The position numbers were made by a program, and so were the translations under genes. From Bacteroidota bacterium (GTDB lineage Bacteria; Bacteroidota; Bacteroidia; J057; JADKCL01), in assembly GCA_016718825.1 (NCBI GenBank), contig JADKCL010000065.1:62001-126000 (forward strand): a DNA stretch of 64,000 nucleotides, in the 5' to 3' direction. Below, piece by piece: positions 8,653 through 17,561 of the stretch. Positions within the stretch are counted from its first letter, which is position 1. Every line of letters begins with the position of its first letter. The notes beneath the pieces are model-generated. The model saw only the letters and a list, made by a program, of their open reading frames with translations. It had not been told where the DNA came from and did not search any database.

Positions 8653-9981
8653 TCACAATCGCAGCAATTTCTTGCTGATGTTTTGCCCCTTGTCTGTGGT
8701 AATCCGCAGCCAATACACGCCGTTTTGCATCCCGTTGGGCAATTCCAAGGTAAGATTTCCATTCGCAGGAACTTGTTTGGTTATGGCATGAAACACTACT
8801 TTGCCAACTTGATCCATGATTTCCAAATCTATCCAATGCCCAATTTCCGATGGGCAGCGCAGTGTCAGCTGATCTTTCGCGGGATTCGGATACAGCTCAA
8901 ATCCATTCTCCAAACCTTCCGTTACAGCAATCGGAGTACAAGGCAACTGATTGATATACTGCCAAATGGTATCGCAGAGCAAGGTGGAAACATCGGCATT
9001 GTTGCTGGCATTTCCCATGCGAATGAAGACCAAGTTCTGACTTGGTACAACGTTGATGATCTGACCGTTTTTGCCGATGGCAGCGTACATGTCTGAGGGG
9101 GCGTTCGGGCAAACCGGACCCGGAATCGGAAGTTGCAAATAGGGGAGGAGGTAACTCGATTGGCCATTGAGCCAAGTCAGGTAGCCATAGGCATTGTTGA
9201 GGTTTTGGGAGGGATGCGTCATGTCATGGAAATAGGCGGTATCTGTGAGAATCTGATTGCCATTCCAATTGCCTTTGTTCAGCATCAAGAGGCCAAAACG
9301 GGCCATGCTGCGGGGCTTGCTGACGAAAATATTGTTGTAGCCCGACATGAAAAAGGAGCCGGTCATGCCGGTTTGTGTTTTGATCTTTGCGTTGATGTAG
9401 GCATTGAGGGTCATGCCCGTAGCCACTTCGATCACGCTGTCGAGCAGGGTGTACACGCCCGTGTGATAGGCCCAGCGCGTGCCCGCATCCGCGAGGTAGG
9501 GCAGGCAGGAGGGAAGCGTGCAATTCGGGTCGCCTGCGGCGAGTTCGTCGAGCCCGGAAGTCATCGCAAGCTGATGCCGGATGGTGATTTTCTCTTCCTT
9601 GAGTGGCGGCGCAACCGACCATCCTGTTCCAATGTAGTCACTTGTGGTATCGTTGATGTTCAGATGCCCTTCCTGCTGCGCGATGCCGACTGTGAAGGCC
9701 GTCAAGGTTTTTCCGGCTGATGCCCAATACCAAAGGCTGTCTTGGGTAAAGGTCCCGAAATACTTCTCCAGCACGATTTCCCCGTCTTTGAGCAGGATGA
9801 ATGCCTTCGAATTTTCGCCTTCGAGGTAACTGTAGAGGCTATCGACCTTGTCTTGGCACCATCCGAGGTCGGTGATGGGCATGGTCGTCCACGTATTTCC
9901 GACCGTGGGCGGGAAGTAGAGATTTTGAGAGAGCAGGCTGAGCGGAAGGAGGACTGTAAAGAGAAGTAGTGTTTTTTTCAT
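8653..9981 (-). CDS. Secreted serine hydrolase (class C beta-lactamase fold) with T9SS sorting domain
   Basis: 442 residues from the ATG at 9981 (MKKTLLLFTVLLPLSLLSQ, signal peptide). The beta-lactamase/transpeptidase fold is shown by the SxxK motif (Ser88-Ala-Gly-Lys91 in YWASAGKTL) and by HQLAMTSGLDEL. The usual second motif Tyr-x-Asn is Tyr172-His-Thr here, so general-base chemistry may differ from penicillin-binding relatives; an esterase or peptidase is plausible. The C-terminal ~80 residues (FELYPNPAKDQLTLRC to the end) form a T9SS type A signal, predicting export to the surface. It precedes the gene at 8611 in the same direction, with a 41-base gap. Confidence 0.88.
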   Translation of the reverse strand: MKKTLLLFTVLLPLSLLSQNLYFPPTVGNTWTTMPITDLGWCQDKVDSLYSYLEGENSKAFILLKDGEIVLEKYFGTFTQDSLWYWASAGKTLTAFTVGIAQQEGHLNINDTTSDYIGTGWSVAPPLKEEKITIRHQLAMTSGLDELAAGDPNCTLPSCLPYLADAGTRWAYHTGVYTLLDSVIEVATGMTLNAYINAKIKTQTGMTGSFFMSGYNNIFVSKPRSMARFGLLMLNKGNWNGNQILTDTAYFHDMTHPSQNLNNAYGYLTWLNGQSSYLLPYLQLPIPGPVCPNAPSDMYAAIGKNGQIINVVPSQNLVFIRMGNASNNADVSTLLCDTIWQYINQLPCTPIAVTEGLENGFELYPNPAKDQLTLRCPSEIGHWIDLEIMDQVGKVVFHAITKQVPANGNLTLELPNGMQNGVYWLRITTDKGQNISKKLLRL

Positions 9982-10078
9982 CGACAACGCGCGTTTCCCA
10001 GTTGGACTAGGAAAAGAGGCAAAGGTTTAACGGCCTCTAAAAATTTGTTGGCCGATTGGGCTGCGCGCCGTTCGAATC

Positions 10079-10684
10079 TCATTGTTCCAAAGGAACCCAT
10101 TCCACCCGTACGATGATCTCGTTTGTGCGGTCCACCAATTGAAAGGGCGGGTTGTAACCAAGAAATCTGAAGTTCCCGTCGTGCTTCAGGTCTGCCTTCT
10201 TGAGGGCCTTCGCAAGCAGATCAGAATACTTTTTCATGTCGGCATCTGATGCAAACCCGCCAAAAGTGATGGCCGCGATGTACTCCTCGGGCACCGTCTC
10301 AATGATCACTTCGGCGTTGTTGGGTTTGGGCAGGTTGGCGATGTTGTAGGCAGCAGGCATCACAAAACTCATTGTCGAGGAGCTGTCATCGATGTCCATG
10401 TGCACAGGGGAGGTCATGGCTATCTGTTGATTCCCTTCGTTGCCGCCAAAAATATAGCCTGCCAGTTTTCTGAAGCCGTTGTTTCCCAATTCCTTGTAGG
10501 ATTTCGCTGAGGATGTGATCTTGGCCATCGTCGCAGCAGGATAGTGTCGGATTTCGAAGTCTTTTTCCTTGCGGATCACTTCATAAGGCTGCCGCTCGGT
10601 GCGATTGGTGGAAACCACGGTATAAATTTGGGAAAGGATGACGGCGCCTACAAAAATTCCGGATGTGATGAATAAGCCTTTCAT
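10079..10684 (-). CDS. SOUL family heme-binding-like protein
   Basis: About 201 residues from the ATG at 10684 (MKGLFITSGIFVGAVILSQ); an ATG two codons earlier at 10690 is equally usable. After a hydrophobic N-terminal anchor or signal, the SOUL/HEBP fold follows: YEVIRKEKDFEIRHYPAATMAK, then FRKLAGYIFGGNEGNQQIAMTSPV, the family hallmark, and a C-terminal FLGYNPPF-type segment ending WVPLEQ. SOUL proteins bind heme or related tetrapyrroles in some organisms; the bacterial role is poorly known. The hydrophobic start suggests it faces the periplasm. Confidence 0.88.
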   Translation of the reverse strand: MKGLFITSGIFVGAVILSQIYTVVSTNRTERQPYEVIRKEKDFEIRHYPAATMAKITSSAKSYKELGNNGFRKLAGYIFGGNEGNQQIAMTSPVHMDIDDSSSTMSFVMPAAYNIANLPKPNNAEVIIETVPEEYIAAITFGGFASDADMKKYSDLLAKALKKADLKHDGNFRFLGYNPPFQLVDRTNEIIVRVEWVPLEQ

Positions 10685-10782
10685 AGTCATGATTTTTAGC
10701 GAGATAACTACAGCCGGGAAGTGATTGTTCATTTTCCGCAGCGGATGCCATCAACTTTGCAGCATCGCCGAAAAATTGACCA

Positions 10783-11070
10783 TCAGCCAACCGTCCCGCA
10801 TCCGTCAATCGTCTCTTGAATCCCGTCCCAGATATAATGCTCGGCAACCACAAACGGCTTTTTGACAATGGAATAGGTAAGTGTTTCGGCCTCCGGATCA
10901 AATTCAAAAGCCAAAACCACCGTGCCAACCAATGGAACTGCCGTCCTCACCGTGCCGGTGAGGGCATTCGCAGGCTCATAAATGGCTGCATGCTTGACCC
11001 ATGTCGTCTCCTTGATGCAGGCGAAGATCTCGGGAGTTACATTTTCGAAGGTTCTGGATTTGGACATCAT
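10783..11070 (-). CDS. Conserved small protein of unknown function
   Basis: 95 residues from the paired ATGs at 11070/11067 (MMSKSRTFENVTPEIFACIK); the longer frame to 11190 adds 40 residues of basic, Cys-rich sequence that is unlikely to be coding. The protein is compact, with no signal peptide and a C-terminal IWDGIQETIDGCG. I cannot assign a function. It is transcribed away from the DUF58 gene, and the two share a promoter region of about 70-150 bases depending on the DUF58 start. Confidence 0.65.
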   Translation of the reverse strand: MMSKSRTFENVTPEIFACIKETTWVKHAAIYEPANALTGTVRTAVPLVGTVVLAFEFDPEAETLTYSIVKKPFVVAEHYIWDGIQETIDGCGTVG

Positions 11071-11139
11071 ATCAATCTTAGGTTCAAAACGGAGAAGTCG
11101 ACATGCTAAAGAAAGGAAACGCCAACACGGAAAGGACCG

Positions 11140-12153
11140 TTGACGCCTTTGCATTCCGAAGCTAGGCAATTTCGATTCCCGATTCCCCAAAATTCCGCAT
11201 CTTTACCCAAACAACGCAGCAAAGTGGCGCTACACGAAATCAAATACCTCGACCCCGTCGTGGTCTCCAAGCTCAAAAACATCGAAATCAAGGCGCGCTT
11301 GATTGTCGAGGGGTTCATCACGGGCTTTCACAAGAGTCCTTACCACGGTTTCTCCGTCGAATTTGCCGAGCATCGCCCCTACAACAGCGGCGAATCCCTC
11401 AAAAACGTCGATTGGAAGGTCTATGGCAAGACCGACAAGCTGTTTACCAAGCGCTATGACGAAGAGACGAACCTCCGCTGTCAGGTCGTTTTGGACATCA
11501 GCGACTCGATGCGTTATCCGCAGACGGGCATCTCCAAGCTCGAATACGGCGCCTACCTCGCGGCCTCCTTGCAGTATTTAATGGTGCAGCAGCGCGACGC
11601 GACGGGTTTGACGCTTTTTGACGATGACATTCAGTTTTATGCGCCGCCCAAAAGCAAGAAGTCTTGGCTCGTGCAGATGTTCACCAAGCTGGAAGAAGTC
11701 GTCGAAAACAAAGGCAAGCTCCTGCACAAAACCGCGCACAGCAAGATCATTCACCAATTGGCGCTGAAGTTTCAGCGGCGCAGCTTCGTGGTTTTGATCA
11801 CGGACCTTTTTAATCAGCTCGAAGGTCAGGACGAATTGTTCCGCTCGTTGCAGCACCTGCGCCATGCGAAGCATGAAGTCATTCTGTTTCACCTGCTTGA
11901 TCGTAAAACCGAGGAGAAATTCGACTTTCCAAACCGGCCGATCGTGCTCGAGGACTTGGAAACTGGCGAAAAAATCCAAGTAAATCCCAGCCAAATCCGC
12001 GACCAATACCAAGCGCTGATGACGCAACGCAAGGCCATCTTCAAGAAAAAATGCCACGAACTCAACATCGACTTCGTGGAGGTGGACATCGCGACCACTT
12101 ATGATAAGGTGTTGAGCGACTATCTGATCAAAAGGCAGATGATTGCGCGGTAG
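11140..12153 (+). CDS. DUF58 domain-containing protein
   Basis: 337 residues from the first ATG. The family-like part begins near an in-frame GTG at 11224 (VALHEIKYLDPVVVSKLKNI), so the first 28 residues may not be translated. DUF58 hallmarks are clear: IEGF-type segment VEGFITGFHKSPYHGFSVEF, then AEHRPYNSGESLKNVDWKVY, then a vWA-like metal-site strand DISDSMRYP. DUF58 proteins usually sit with a MoxR AAA ATPase and aerotolerance (BatA/BatB) genes; none of these is present in the window. No membrane spans are seen, so it is cytoplasmic. The 3' end overlaps an opposing small gene by 26 bases. Confidence 0.88.
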   Translation: MTPLHSEARQFRFPIPQNSASLPKQRSKVALHEIKYLDPVVVSKLKNIEIKARLIVEGFITGFHKSPYHGFSVEFAEHRPYNSGESLKNVDWKVYGKTDKLFTKRYDEETNLRCQVVLDISDSMRYPQTGISKLEYGAYLAASLQYLMVQQRDATGLTLFDDDIQFYAPPKSKKSWLVQMFTKLEEVVENKGKLLHKTAHSKIIHQLALKFQRRSFVVLITDLFNQLEGQDELFRSLQHLRHAKHEVILFHLLDRKTEEKFDFPNRPIVLEDLETGEKIQVNPSQIRDQYQALMTQRKAIFKKKCHELNIDFVEVDIATTYDKVLSDYLIKRQMIAR

Positions 12154-12490
12154 AATTCTGAATGGGCTTTTCCGTTTGAATGATGTTCACAAGAATGGAT
12201 TTCTTCTTTATGGTAAAAAGCATGCACCAAACATTCTCACAGTTCTTAATTGCAATAGGAGCATTGTCCACATCCAATAATCGTGTGTGAAGTTTTTTTC
12301 TCGTTTTTTTTGAGAAACCGGCGATCTCATCGGTTTTCAATTCTTCTACCCATTTGAAACAAGCTGTTTCCTTACTTTCACTTTCCCCTTGCCAAATGTA
12401 GGTGCCCCTTTTGTATTCCATGATGAATGTGAATAGGAGAAGATTGTGACTTTTGCCTTCCGACAATTCTGTAGGTTTTACATTTTCCAT
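12128..12490 (-). CDS. Small protein of unknown function
   Basis: 120 residues with a coherent, mixed charged and hydrophobic composition (for example KETACFKWVEELKTDEIAGF). The gene is AT-richer than both neighbours, which may mean recent acquisition. There is no signal peptide, membrane span or recognisable motif. Its stop lies inside the 3' end of the opposing DUF58 gene, a 26-base tail-to-tail overlap. It could be spurious, but the Lys/Glu-rich sequence with normal codon variety argues for a real protein. Confidence 0.5.
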   Translation of the reverse strand: MENVKPTELSEGKSHNLLLFTFIMEYKRGTYIWQGESESKETACFKWVEELKTDEIAGFSKKTRKKLHTRLLDVDNAPIAIKNCENVWCMLFTIKKKSILVNIIQTEKPIQNSTAQSSAF

Positions 12491-12534
12491 AATTCATCAA
12501 TTTTTCGGATGCAGTATTCCATTCTAACTTAATA

Positions 12535-13986
12535 CTAGCTTCCCAACCCCTCCAATTTCGCCACCAACCACGATTTCTGCGCCACATTCCCCTTCTCCGC
12601 GATTGCATTCCGCATTTTTTCGATCTGCGCGTCCCGCTCCTTCCTCCCCAAATCGGGCCAACGGCTTTGCATATCGGCCAACTTGCGCGTCAAGGCGATC
12701 AGGTTCATATTGGTCGTTTGGTGGTATTTGCTGAGGTCGGTGTTGCGTTTGATGTACATGCGGAAGGTTTCGCACAAGTGCAAAAGTGCCTCGATATCAG
12801 CCAGTTCGTAGTAGGATTTCAGGAGAATGACTTTTGAGCCGAGGTGATAGAAGACGTCGCTGAACTCGACGTGCTGCAAGAGTTTGAGGGCTTGCGTGTA
12901 ATGCCCCTGTTCGTAGCGCAGGCTCGCAAGGTTGTATGTGTACGCGTTCTCGCGGGCGCCGGGCTCGACTTTGGCCTTGGAAGATTCGATGAATTGTTCG
13001 GTCCATTCAAAGCGACCTGCCTTCAATCCTGCCGAAACGATGTTTTTGTAGTCCCATTGGCCGAGCCAACCGTCTTTGAGCAGGCTCCCGTCTTCCAAAG
13101 CCCGTTGGTAGAGGTCGAGCAGCGTCTCCAAAAACGATTCCTTGCCGCGGTTAATCTGCTGAATGCAAAAGTTGAGTGCATAAGCATAGATTTCGCGGCG
13201 CTCGGCGATGGGGAAGCTCACCGCATGTTGTCCAAACAGGCTGGAAAGTTGTTCAAAATGAGCGACTTCCTCCGGATGCGTAAGCGATTGGTAAATAAGC
13301 AAGTAGATGTGAATCCCGATATGCCCTTGTACGATTTCCGGATGGGAAGCGAGAAAATCCAGAATCGGACCCAATAAGCCCGGGTCGAAGTCTTGCCCGA
13401 TCACATTCCTGCGATTGGCCATTTCGACGGCATATTTCAGGCGGGCCAAGAGATAATAGTTGTCCAGCAATCCTGCTGCAACTTGGATCGTGTCGTCGGC
13501 TTTGCGGTTCACAGACGAACCCAAAAAGCTGATCAAGGTCTCTTGCAACCGCAAAAGCCGTAGCTCTTTTTCCTGCAATTGCCCGGGTTGGGATTCCGCG
13601 ACTTTTTCCAGCAGGCTCCGACTTTTAGCGAATTCACCTTCCCATTGCCGCACGCTCAGTTCCTCGAGCAAGGCCATTCCCTGTGTGAATTCGTCTTGTC
13701 GCAGCCGATAAAAGGACAAAAACGATTTGAAAGTCTTCATTCCCAGCGAGAGCAAGTCCTTGAACTTCTGCTCGTCATAAGGTCCATTCTGAAAGACAAG
13801 GCGGTAAACCTCCAAACGATTCAGGCGATCCGCATCAAATTCGGGGGCGGAATCGATCAGCAGGTCCATCAACAAAGTGAGGCGCTCATGTTTGTTGAAA
13901 AACGGCGAATGCACGAAATCAGATAGATGCCTGAGTTCCCAGGCACCGAGATCGGAAATCGCCTTGACCAACTTGCTATTTTTCAT
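12535..13986 (-). CDS. Alpha-helical repeat protein of unknown function
   Basis: 483 residues with no signal peptide. The sequence is almost wholly amphipathic helix, with TPR-like helical pairs in the second half (for example LASLRYEQGHYTQALKLLQH). The N-terminus MKNSKLVKAISDLGAWELRHLSDF is short and hydrophilic. Such long helical proteins recur in Bacteroidota without assigned function; a scaffold or protein-protein contact role is the most that can be inferred. It is divergent from the T9SS gene at 14334. Confidence 0.75.
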   Translation of the reverse strand: MKNSKLVKAISDLGAWELRHLSDFVHSPFFNKHERLTLLMDLLIDSAPEFDADRLNRLEVYRLVFQNGPYDEQKFKDLLSLGMKTFKSFLSFYRLRQDEFTQGMALLEELSVRQWEGEFAKSRSLLEKVAESQPGQLQEKELRLLRLQETLISFLGSSVNRKADDTIQVAAGLLDNYYLLARLKYAVEMANRRNVIGQDFDPGLLGPILDFLASHPEIVQGHIGIHIYLLIYQSLTHPEEVAHFEQLSSLFGQHAVSFPIAERREIYAYALNFCIQQINRGKESFLETLLDLYQRALEDGSLLKDGWLGQWDYKNIVSAGLKAGRFEWTEQFIESSKAKVEPGARENAYTYNLASLRYEQGHYTQALKLLQHVEFSDVFYHLGSKVILLKSYYELADIEALLHLCETFRMYIKRNTDLSKYHQTTNMNLIALTRKLADMQSRWPDLGRKERDAQIEKMRNAIAEKGNVAQKSWLVAKLEGLGS

Positions 13987-14333
13987 CGTTACCGAGGATC
14001 AACATTCGAAGTAGGACAAAGAGAATCAATTTTTTTTTCATCTGCATCCCCATCCAAAAAATACTTTTTCCACTTTTGACCCTCTTGGGAAACGAATCTC
14101 CAGGGAATTCTTTCAGCGGATTTGTCCCAAATGGGCGAATCATGCAAATTTTAAGGGTCATGTCCGCCTCAGCCAGAATCCCTCCATTCTCCATTCTCAA
14201 TTCTCCATTCAATAATTTATTTCCCACTTCGCTCTATTTTTGTTCTTTTTTCTGGCGAAGGATGGGTAGATATTTGTATCAGATAAGCGGAAGAAACTAT
14301 CGTTTCGGAGGCAAGTCTGAAAAACTGTTGGCG
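13987..14333. other. Divergent intergenic region
   Basis: About 350 bases between two divergent genes. It contains an AT-rich, pyrimidine-rich stretch with short reiterated CCATTCTCCATTCTC-type words near 14190-14215. No exact TAnnTTTG element or RNA gene was found. The frame of the following gene is open back to 14076, but the signal peptide starts at 14334. Confidence 0.4.
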
Positions 14334-16280
14334 ATGAAGAAGATCCTACGGTTGACCCTGCCCTTGCTCCTTGTTTTAATGGGGAATTTGGGCGTGATGG
14401 CGCAAACAAGCGTCAGCGGGACAATTGTTGCCAACACTGTCTGGTCAGTGGCCAATGGCCCCTACACGGTGACAGGGGATGTTTTGGTAGCGAGTGGCGC
14501 TACGCTCACGGTCGAACCCGGTCTTGAAATCCGGTTTGACCAAGGCACAAAAATCACTGTCGAAGGAAGCCTTGCGGCTTTGGGAACTGCGACAGATTCG
14601 ATCTTTCTCACTTCGAATGCACTGCTGCCCGATACGGGTTCCTGGATGGGAATCGTCGTTTCAGGTTCTGTGGGAGGTTTTGTGGACCTCGACTTTTGCC
14701 ACATCGAATTCGCATCCAATGCGCTTTCGATCAGCGGCAATCCGACAGGAAACCACATCGTTCTTCGAAATACTTTGCTCAAGCGCAATGCGCGGGCTTT
14801 GGAAGGTCTGTCGGGAAATCAGACCATTCGCAGGTGCCGTTTTGAAAGCAACACCATTGCTGTCCAAAACTGCGCCCTCAGCCTCACCCGTTGCGCCTTT
14901 TATGGAAACGACCTCGGCGTCTCCAATTCTGCCTCCGACATTGACTCCTGTACATTCAGCGGTCAGACGGTCGCGGCAATCGGGAACACAAGTGGTCGGG
15001 TCGCTCACTCGCTCTTCGTCTCCAACAAGGTGGCGTTGAAGTTTCACACGGGCGGCACACAGGATTCGATTCTCCGCTGTCAGTTTGCAGAAAACGACAC
15101 AGCATTGGTTACGGCAGTGAGTCTGCCAGCGTTCCTTGACAATGAGCTTTGCGCAAATGGCGTGAACATCAGAGTCGCCTCGGGCAACAACGTGAGCATC
15201 GGCAGCAATTGTTGGTGTGATTCGGCCCAGATTGCGGCATCCATCATCGACGGCAACAGTCAGCAGGGTTTGGGAATCCTCAACTATGGCGCGGTGGGAA
15301 CGGATTGCGGCGTGATCGGTCAGGTTTGGCCGGGGGATACCGACGACGATGGCACGGCAAGGGTCAGAGACCTTTTGCACATCGGCGTTGCCAACGGCAC
15401 TTCGGGCTACCCACGGGAGGGCGCGAATGCAGGTTGGCTCGGGCAGGCAGGTTTGCCTTGGGACCAGAACTTCGGAACCGGTCTCAACTTGAAACATGCC
15501 GACTGCGATGGCAACGGAGTGGTGAACTTGGCAGATACGGCGGCGATCATCGCCAACTACGGCCAATCTCACCAGAAAATGCAGGCGCACATCAACTCGG
15601 GCGGGATTCCGCTCTACATTGAAGTGCCCCGCACAGCCCAAGCCGGCGACACGATCGACATCAACTTGCGCCTTGGCGATGCCAATTACCCAGCGACCAA
15701 CGTCTATGGGATTGCCTTCAGCTTGGCCTTTGACCCGACGATGTTTGACTTGAACTCCGCTACGGCGACCCTTCAAGGAACTTGGCTCGGTCAACCGGGG
15801 CAGAACTTGATCGAAATGAAGGTCAAGGACAGCAAGTTCAACTGGGCGATTTGCCGCGACGACCATCAAGATACCACCGGCAACGGCAGGTTGGGCGGCG
15901 TGACCATGGTCATGATCGACGACCTCACCGGGGTCGACCCTTGGGAAGACGCAATGGAACCCTTTGACGTCAGCTTGATCGACAACAAGGGCAATGCAAT
16001 CGGGATCGACGTTTTCATCGTGCCGGTTTATCCGGGAGCGTTGCCAGGTTTGAATCTTTGTCCGAATCCTGCGAATGGACGGATGACGATCCTGCTCGAC
16101 ACGCTTGAAGCCGAGGAGGTTGCAGTCTATGACGGCAGCGGAACAAGGATGTTTCTGGAACAGGGCGACCTGCAAGGAAACAGAGTGATCGAGACAAGTC
16201 ACTATGCACCGGGGATTTACTTCGTGCAAGTGCGCGTCAAGCAGGGACTTTTGACCCGCAAGGTCATCATCACAAGATAA
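14334..16280 (+). CDS. T9SS-secreted beta-helix protein with dockerin-like and cohesin-like domains
   Basis: 648 residues from the ATG at 14334 (signal peptide MKKILRLTLPLLLVLMGNLG and on to MAQ). Residues ~30-325 are a right-handed parallel beta-helix with short Asn/Ser/Gly-rich coils. Residues ~333-400 carry two calcium-binding loops of dockerin type (DTDDDGTARVRD and DCDGNGVVNLAD). Residues ~420-560 resemble a cohesin-like beta-sandwich (VYGIAFSLAFDPTMFDLNS). The last ~80 residues (LCPNPANGRM to the end) are a T9SS type A signal. The protein should be surface-exposed or released; the beta-helix could bind or cleave polysaccharide, though no catalytic residues are evident. A strong terminator follows. 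Confidence 0.86.
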   Translation: MKKILRLTLPLLLVLMGNLGVMAQTSVSGTIVANTVWSVANGPYTVTGDVLVASGATLTVEPGLEIRFDQGTKITVEGSLAALGTATDSIFLTSNALLPDTGSWMGIVVSGSVGGFVDLDFCHIEFASNALSISGNPTGNHIVLRNTLLKRNARALEGLSGNQTIRRCRFESNTIAVQNCALSLTRCAFYGNDLGVSNSASDIDSCTFSGQTVAAIGNTSGRVAHSLFVSNKVALKFHTGGTQDSILRCQFAENDTALVTAVSLPAFLDNELCANGVNIRVASGNNVSIGSNCWCDSAQIAASIIDGNSQQGLGILNYGAVGTDCGVIGQVWPGDTDDDGTARVRDLLHIGVANGTSGYPREGANAGWLGQAGLPWDQNFGTGLNLKHADCDGNGVVNLADTAAIIANYGQSHQKMQAHINSGGIPLYIEVPRTAQAGDTIDINLRLGDANYPATNVYGIAFSLAFDPTMFDLNSATATLQGTWLGQPGQNLIEMKVKDSKFNWAICRDDHQDTTGNGRLGGVTMVMIDDLTGVDPWEDAMEPFDVSLIDNKGNAIGIDVFIVPVYPGALPGLNLCPNPANGRMTILLDTLEAEEVAVYDGSGTRMFLEQGDLQGNRVIETSHYAPGIYFVQVRVKQGLLTRKVIITR

Positions 16281-16422
16281 TTTAGCTTCACAGATACTAT
16301 TACCGACGTTCTTTCATTTTCTTACCTACACGAGTGTACTGAAGGACACTGTTATTGATTGCGTTGGCAACTGCGCCGACTCGATTCTCCACGGTCCCAA
16401 CACCAGTAAGAATCGACCAAAT

Positions 16423-16457
16423 AGCCCCGGCGCCAAGCCGGGGCTTTTGGCGTTTTT
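16423..16457 (+). terminator. Rho-independent terminator
   Basis: Perfect nine-base-pair stem AGCCCCGGC/GCCGGGGCT (16423-16431 with 16437-16445), five-base loop, then TTTTGGCGTTTTT. It lies 142 bases after the beta-helix gene. The rest of the 307-base gap up to 16587 holds nothing else recognisable. Confidence 0.85.
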
Positions 16458-16587
16458 AGGGGGTATCTTGGAACACACCTTTAATACTTGCATTTTCATT
16501 TTTTGTGAGCAAACCCGTAATTCGAGAATTGGAGGCTACCTTGAAGGGGCGTTATCTCTCCCACATTAACTAAAATGCTATTTTGCT

Positions 16588-17322
16588 ATGAATAGAGTCA
16601 CTTTTACCCTGATCTTATCGCTTCTGATGCTCCTCGGTTGCACGAGTGCGCGTGTCACCGCTGAAGAACTGGCGGCGCAAAAGGCAATCTATGACCGCGA
16701 AACCAAGTCCATTATTGACAATGAAGGCGCAAGCCGCGTTGACCATGGGCTAGCGCAGATTTCCTCGGAAGATTTGAGCAAAAGCGGATATGTAAGAATG
16801 GTGGCTTGGAAGGGCGGTCAAGCTGTGCGTGATTATTATTCTGCCCCCGGCAAGTTGGATACCCTTGATTCCAAATACCTTACATGGGTTACCAAGGCGT
16901 CGCAATTGGAGGCCATGATGGCCAAATTGAAATTGCACAAGAAATCAGGGCAGGCACTTGCCCTTCGGTTGGAGCAATTGCTCGGACTCCCACCTGCGGC
17001 TGACACTACGCGGGCATTTTTAGTGTTGCACGTAAAACCGGAAGACCTTTTTCGACCCTGTAGAGATCCGGAAGTGAATGATTGTGAATGTATTCCAAAT
17101 TTTCCGGAAGGTGCCTATTCTCCAGAGAATGTCAGCTATCAACCGATTTACGAGGGGATCATCGGTGCCACCAAAGGTTTTCCCTGGACGCGCATGGGTT
17201 ATACCTTCGATTGGAACAGCAAAAATCCGACTCACTTTGGAATGAGCGAATATGTGATTCGGCAAGGTGCGGTTGTTGAAATTGTTTCGAAAACCCCGAC
17301 TGAAGCTTGGATTCCACGATAG
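16588..17322 (+). CDS. Lipoprotein of unknown function
   Basis: 244 residues. The N-terminus MNRVTFTLILSLLMLLGC ends in a lipobox with Cys18 as the lipidation site. The mature part has a charged helical region (residues ~25-130) followed by a Cys-containing segment (FRPCRDPEVNDCECIPNF) and a C-terminal beta-rich stretch. No domain is recognised. It is monocistronic between a terminator upstream and a 239-base gap before the metallo-hydrolase gene. Confidence 0.72.
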   Translation: MNRVTFTLILSLLMLLGCTSARVTAEELAAQKAIYDRETKSIIDNEGASRVDHGLAQISSEDLSKSGYVRMVAWKGGQAVRDYYSAPGKLDTLDSKYLTWVTKASQLEAMMAKLKLHKKSGQALALRLEQLLGLPPAADTTRAFLVLHVKPEDLFRPCRDPEVNDCECIPNFPEGAYSPENVSYQPIYEGIIGATKGFPWTRMGYTFDWNSKNPTHFGMSEYVIRQGAVVEIVSKTPTEAWIPR

Positions 17323-17530
17323 ATTTGGACCCTTCACGACTGACGGCATTGGCCTGACCCATCGAATCGTTTTTTTGGATTGTTTGGAAGATTGATTGAA
17401 AGGGATTTGCAACTTGAGTTACCAGTATCCGAGGCTTTTTGCCGCAACAATCGACGCTGTCGTTGCGTTTATCCACTCAACAGCCAAGGTCGGCCCTTCC
17501 TTACCCGATGGGCGTTTGAGGCAAAGTGCT

Positions 17531-17538
17531 TATCTTTG
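17531..17538 (+). promoter_or_regulatory. -7 element upstream of the MBL-rhodanese gene
   Basis: TATCTTTG, an exact TAnnTTTG match, 24 bases before the ATG at 17562. No TTG at the usual 19-20 base distance was seen. Confidence 0.45.
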
Positions 17539-17561
17539 AATACTTTAATCTGGAATAGAAA

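Noticed and set aside
14661..16229. 522-codon minus-strand ORF opposite the beta-helix gene
   Set aside because: Shadow of the plus-strand protein, which has a signal peptide, calcium loops and a T9SS end.
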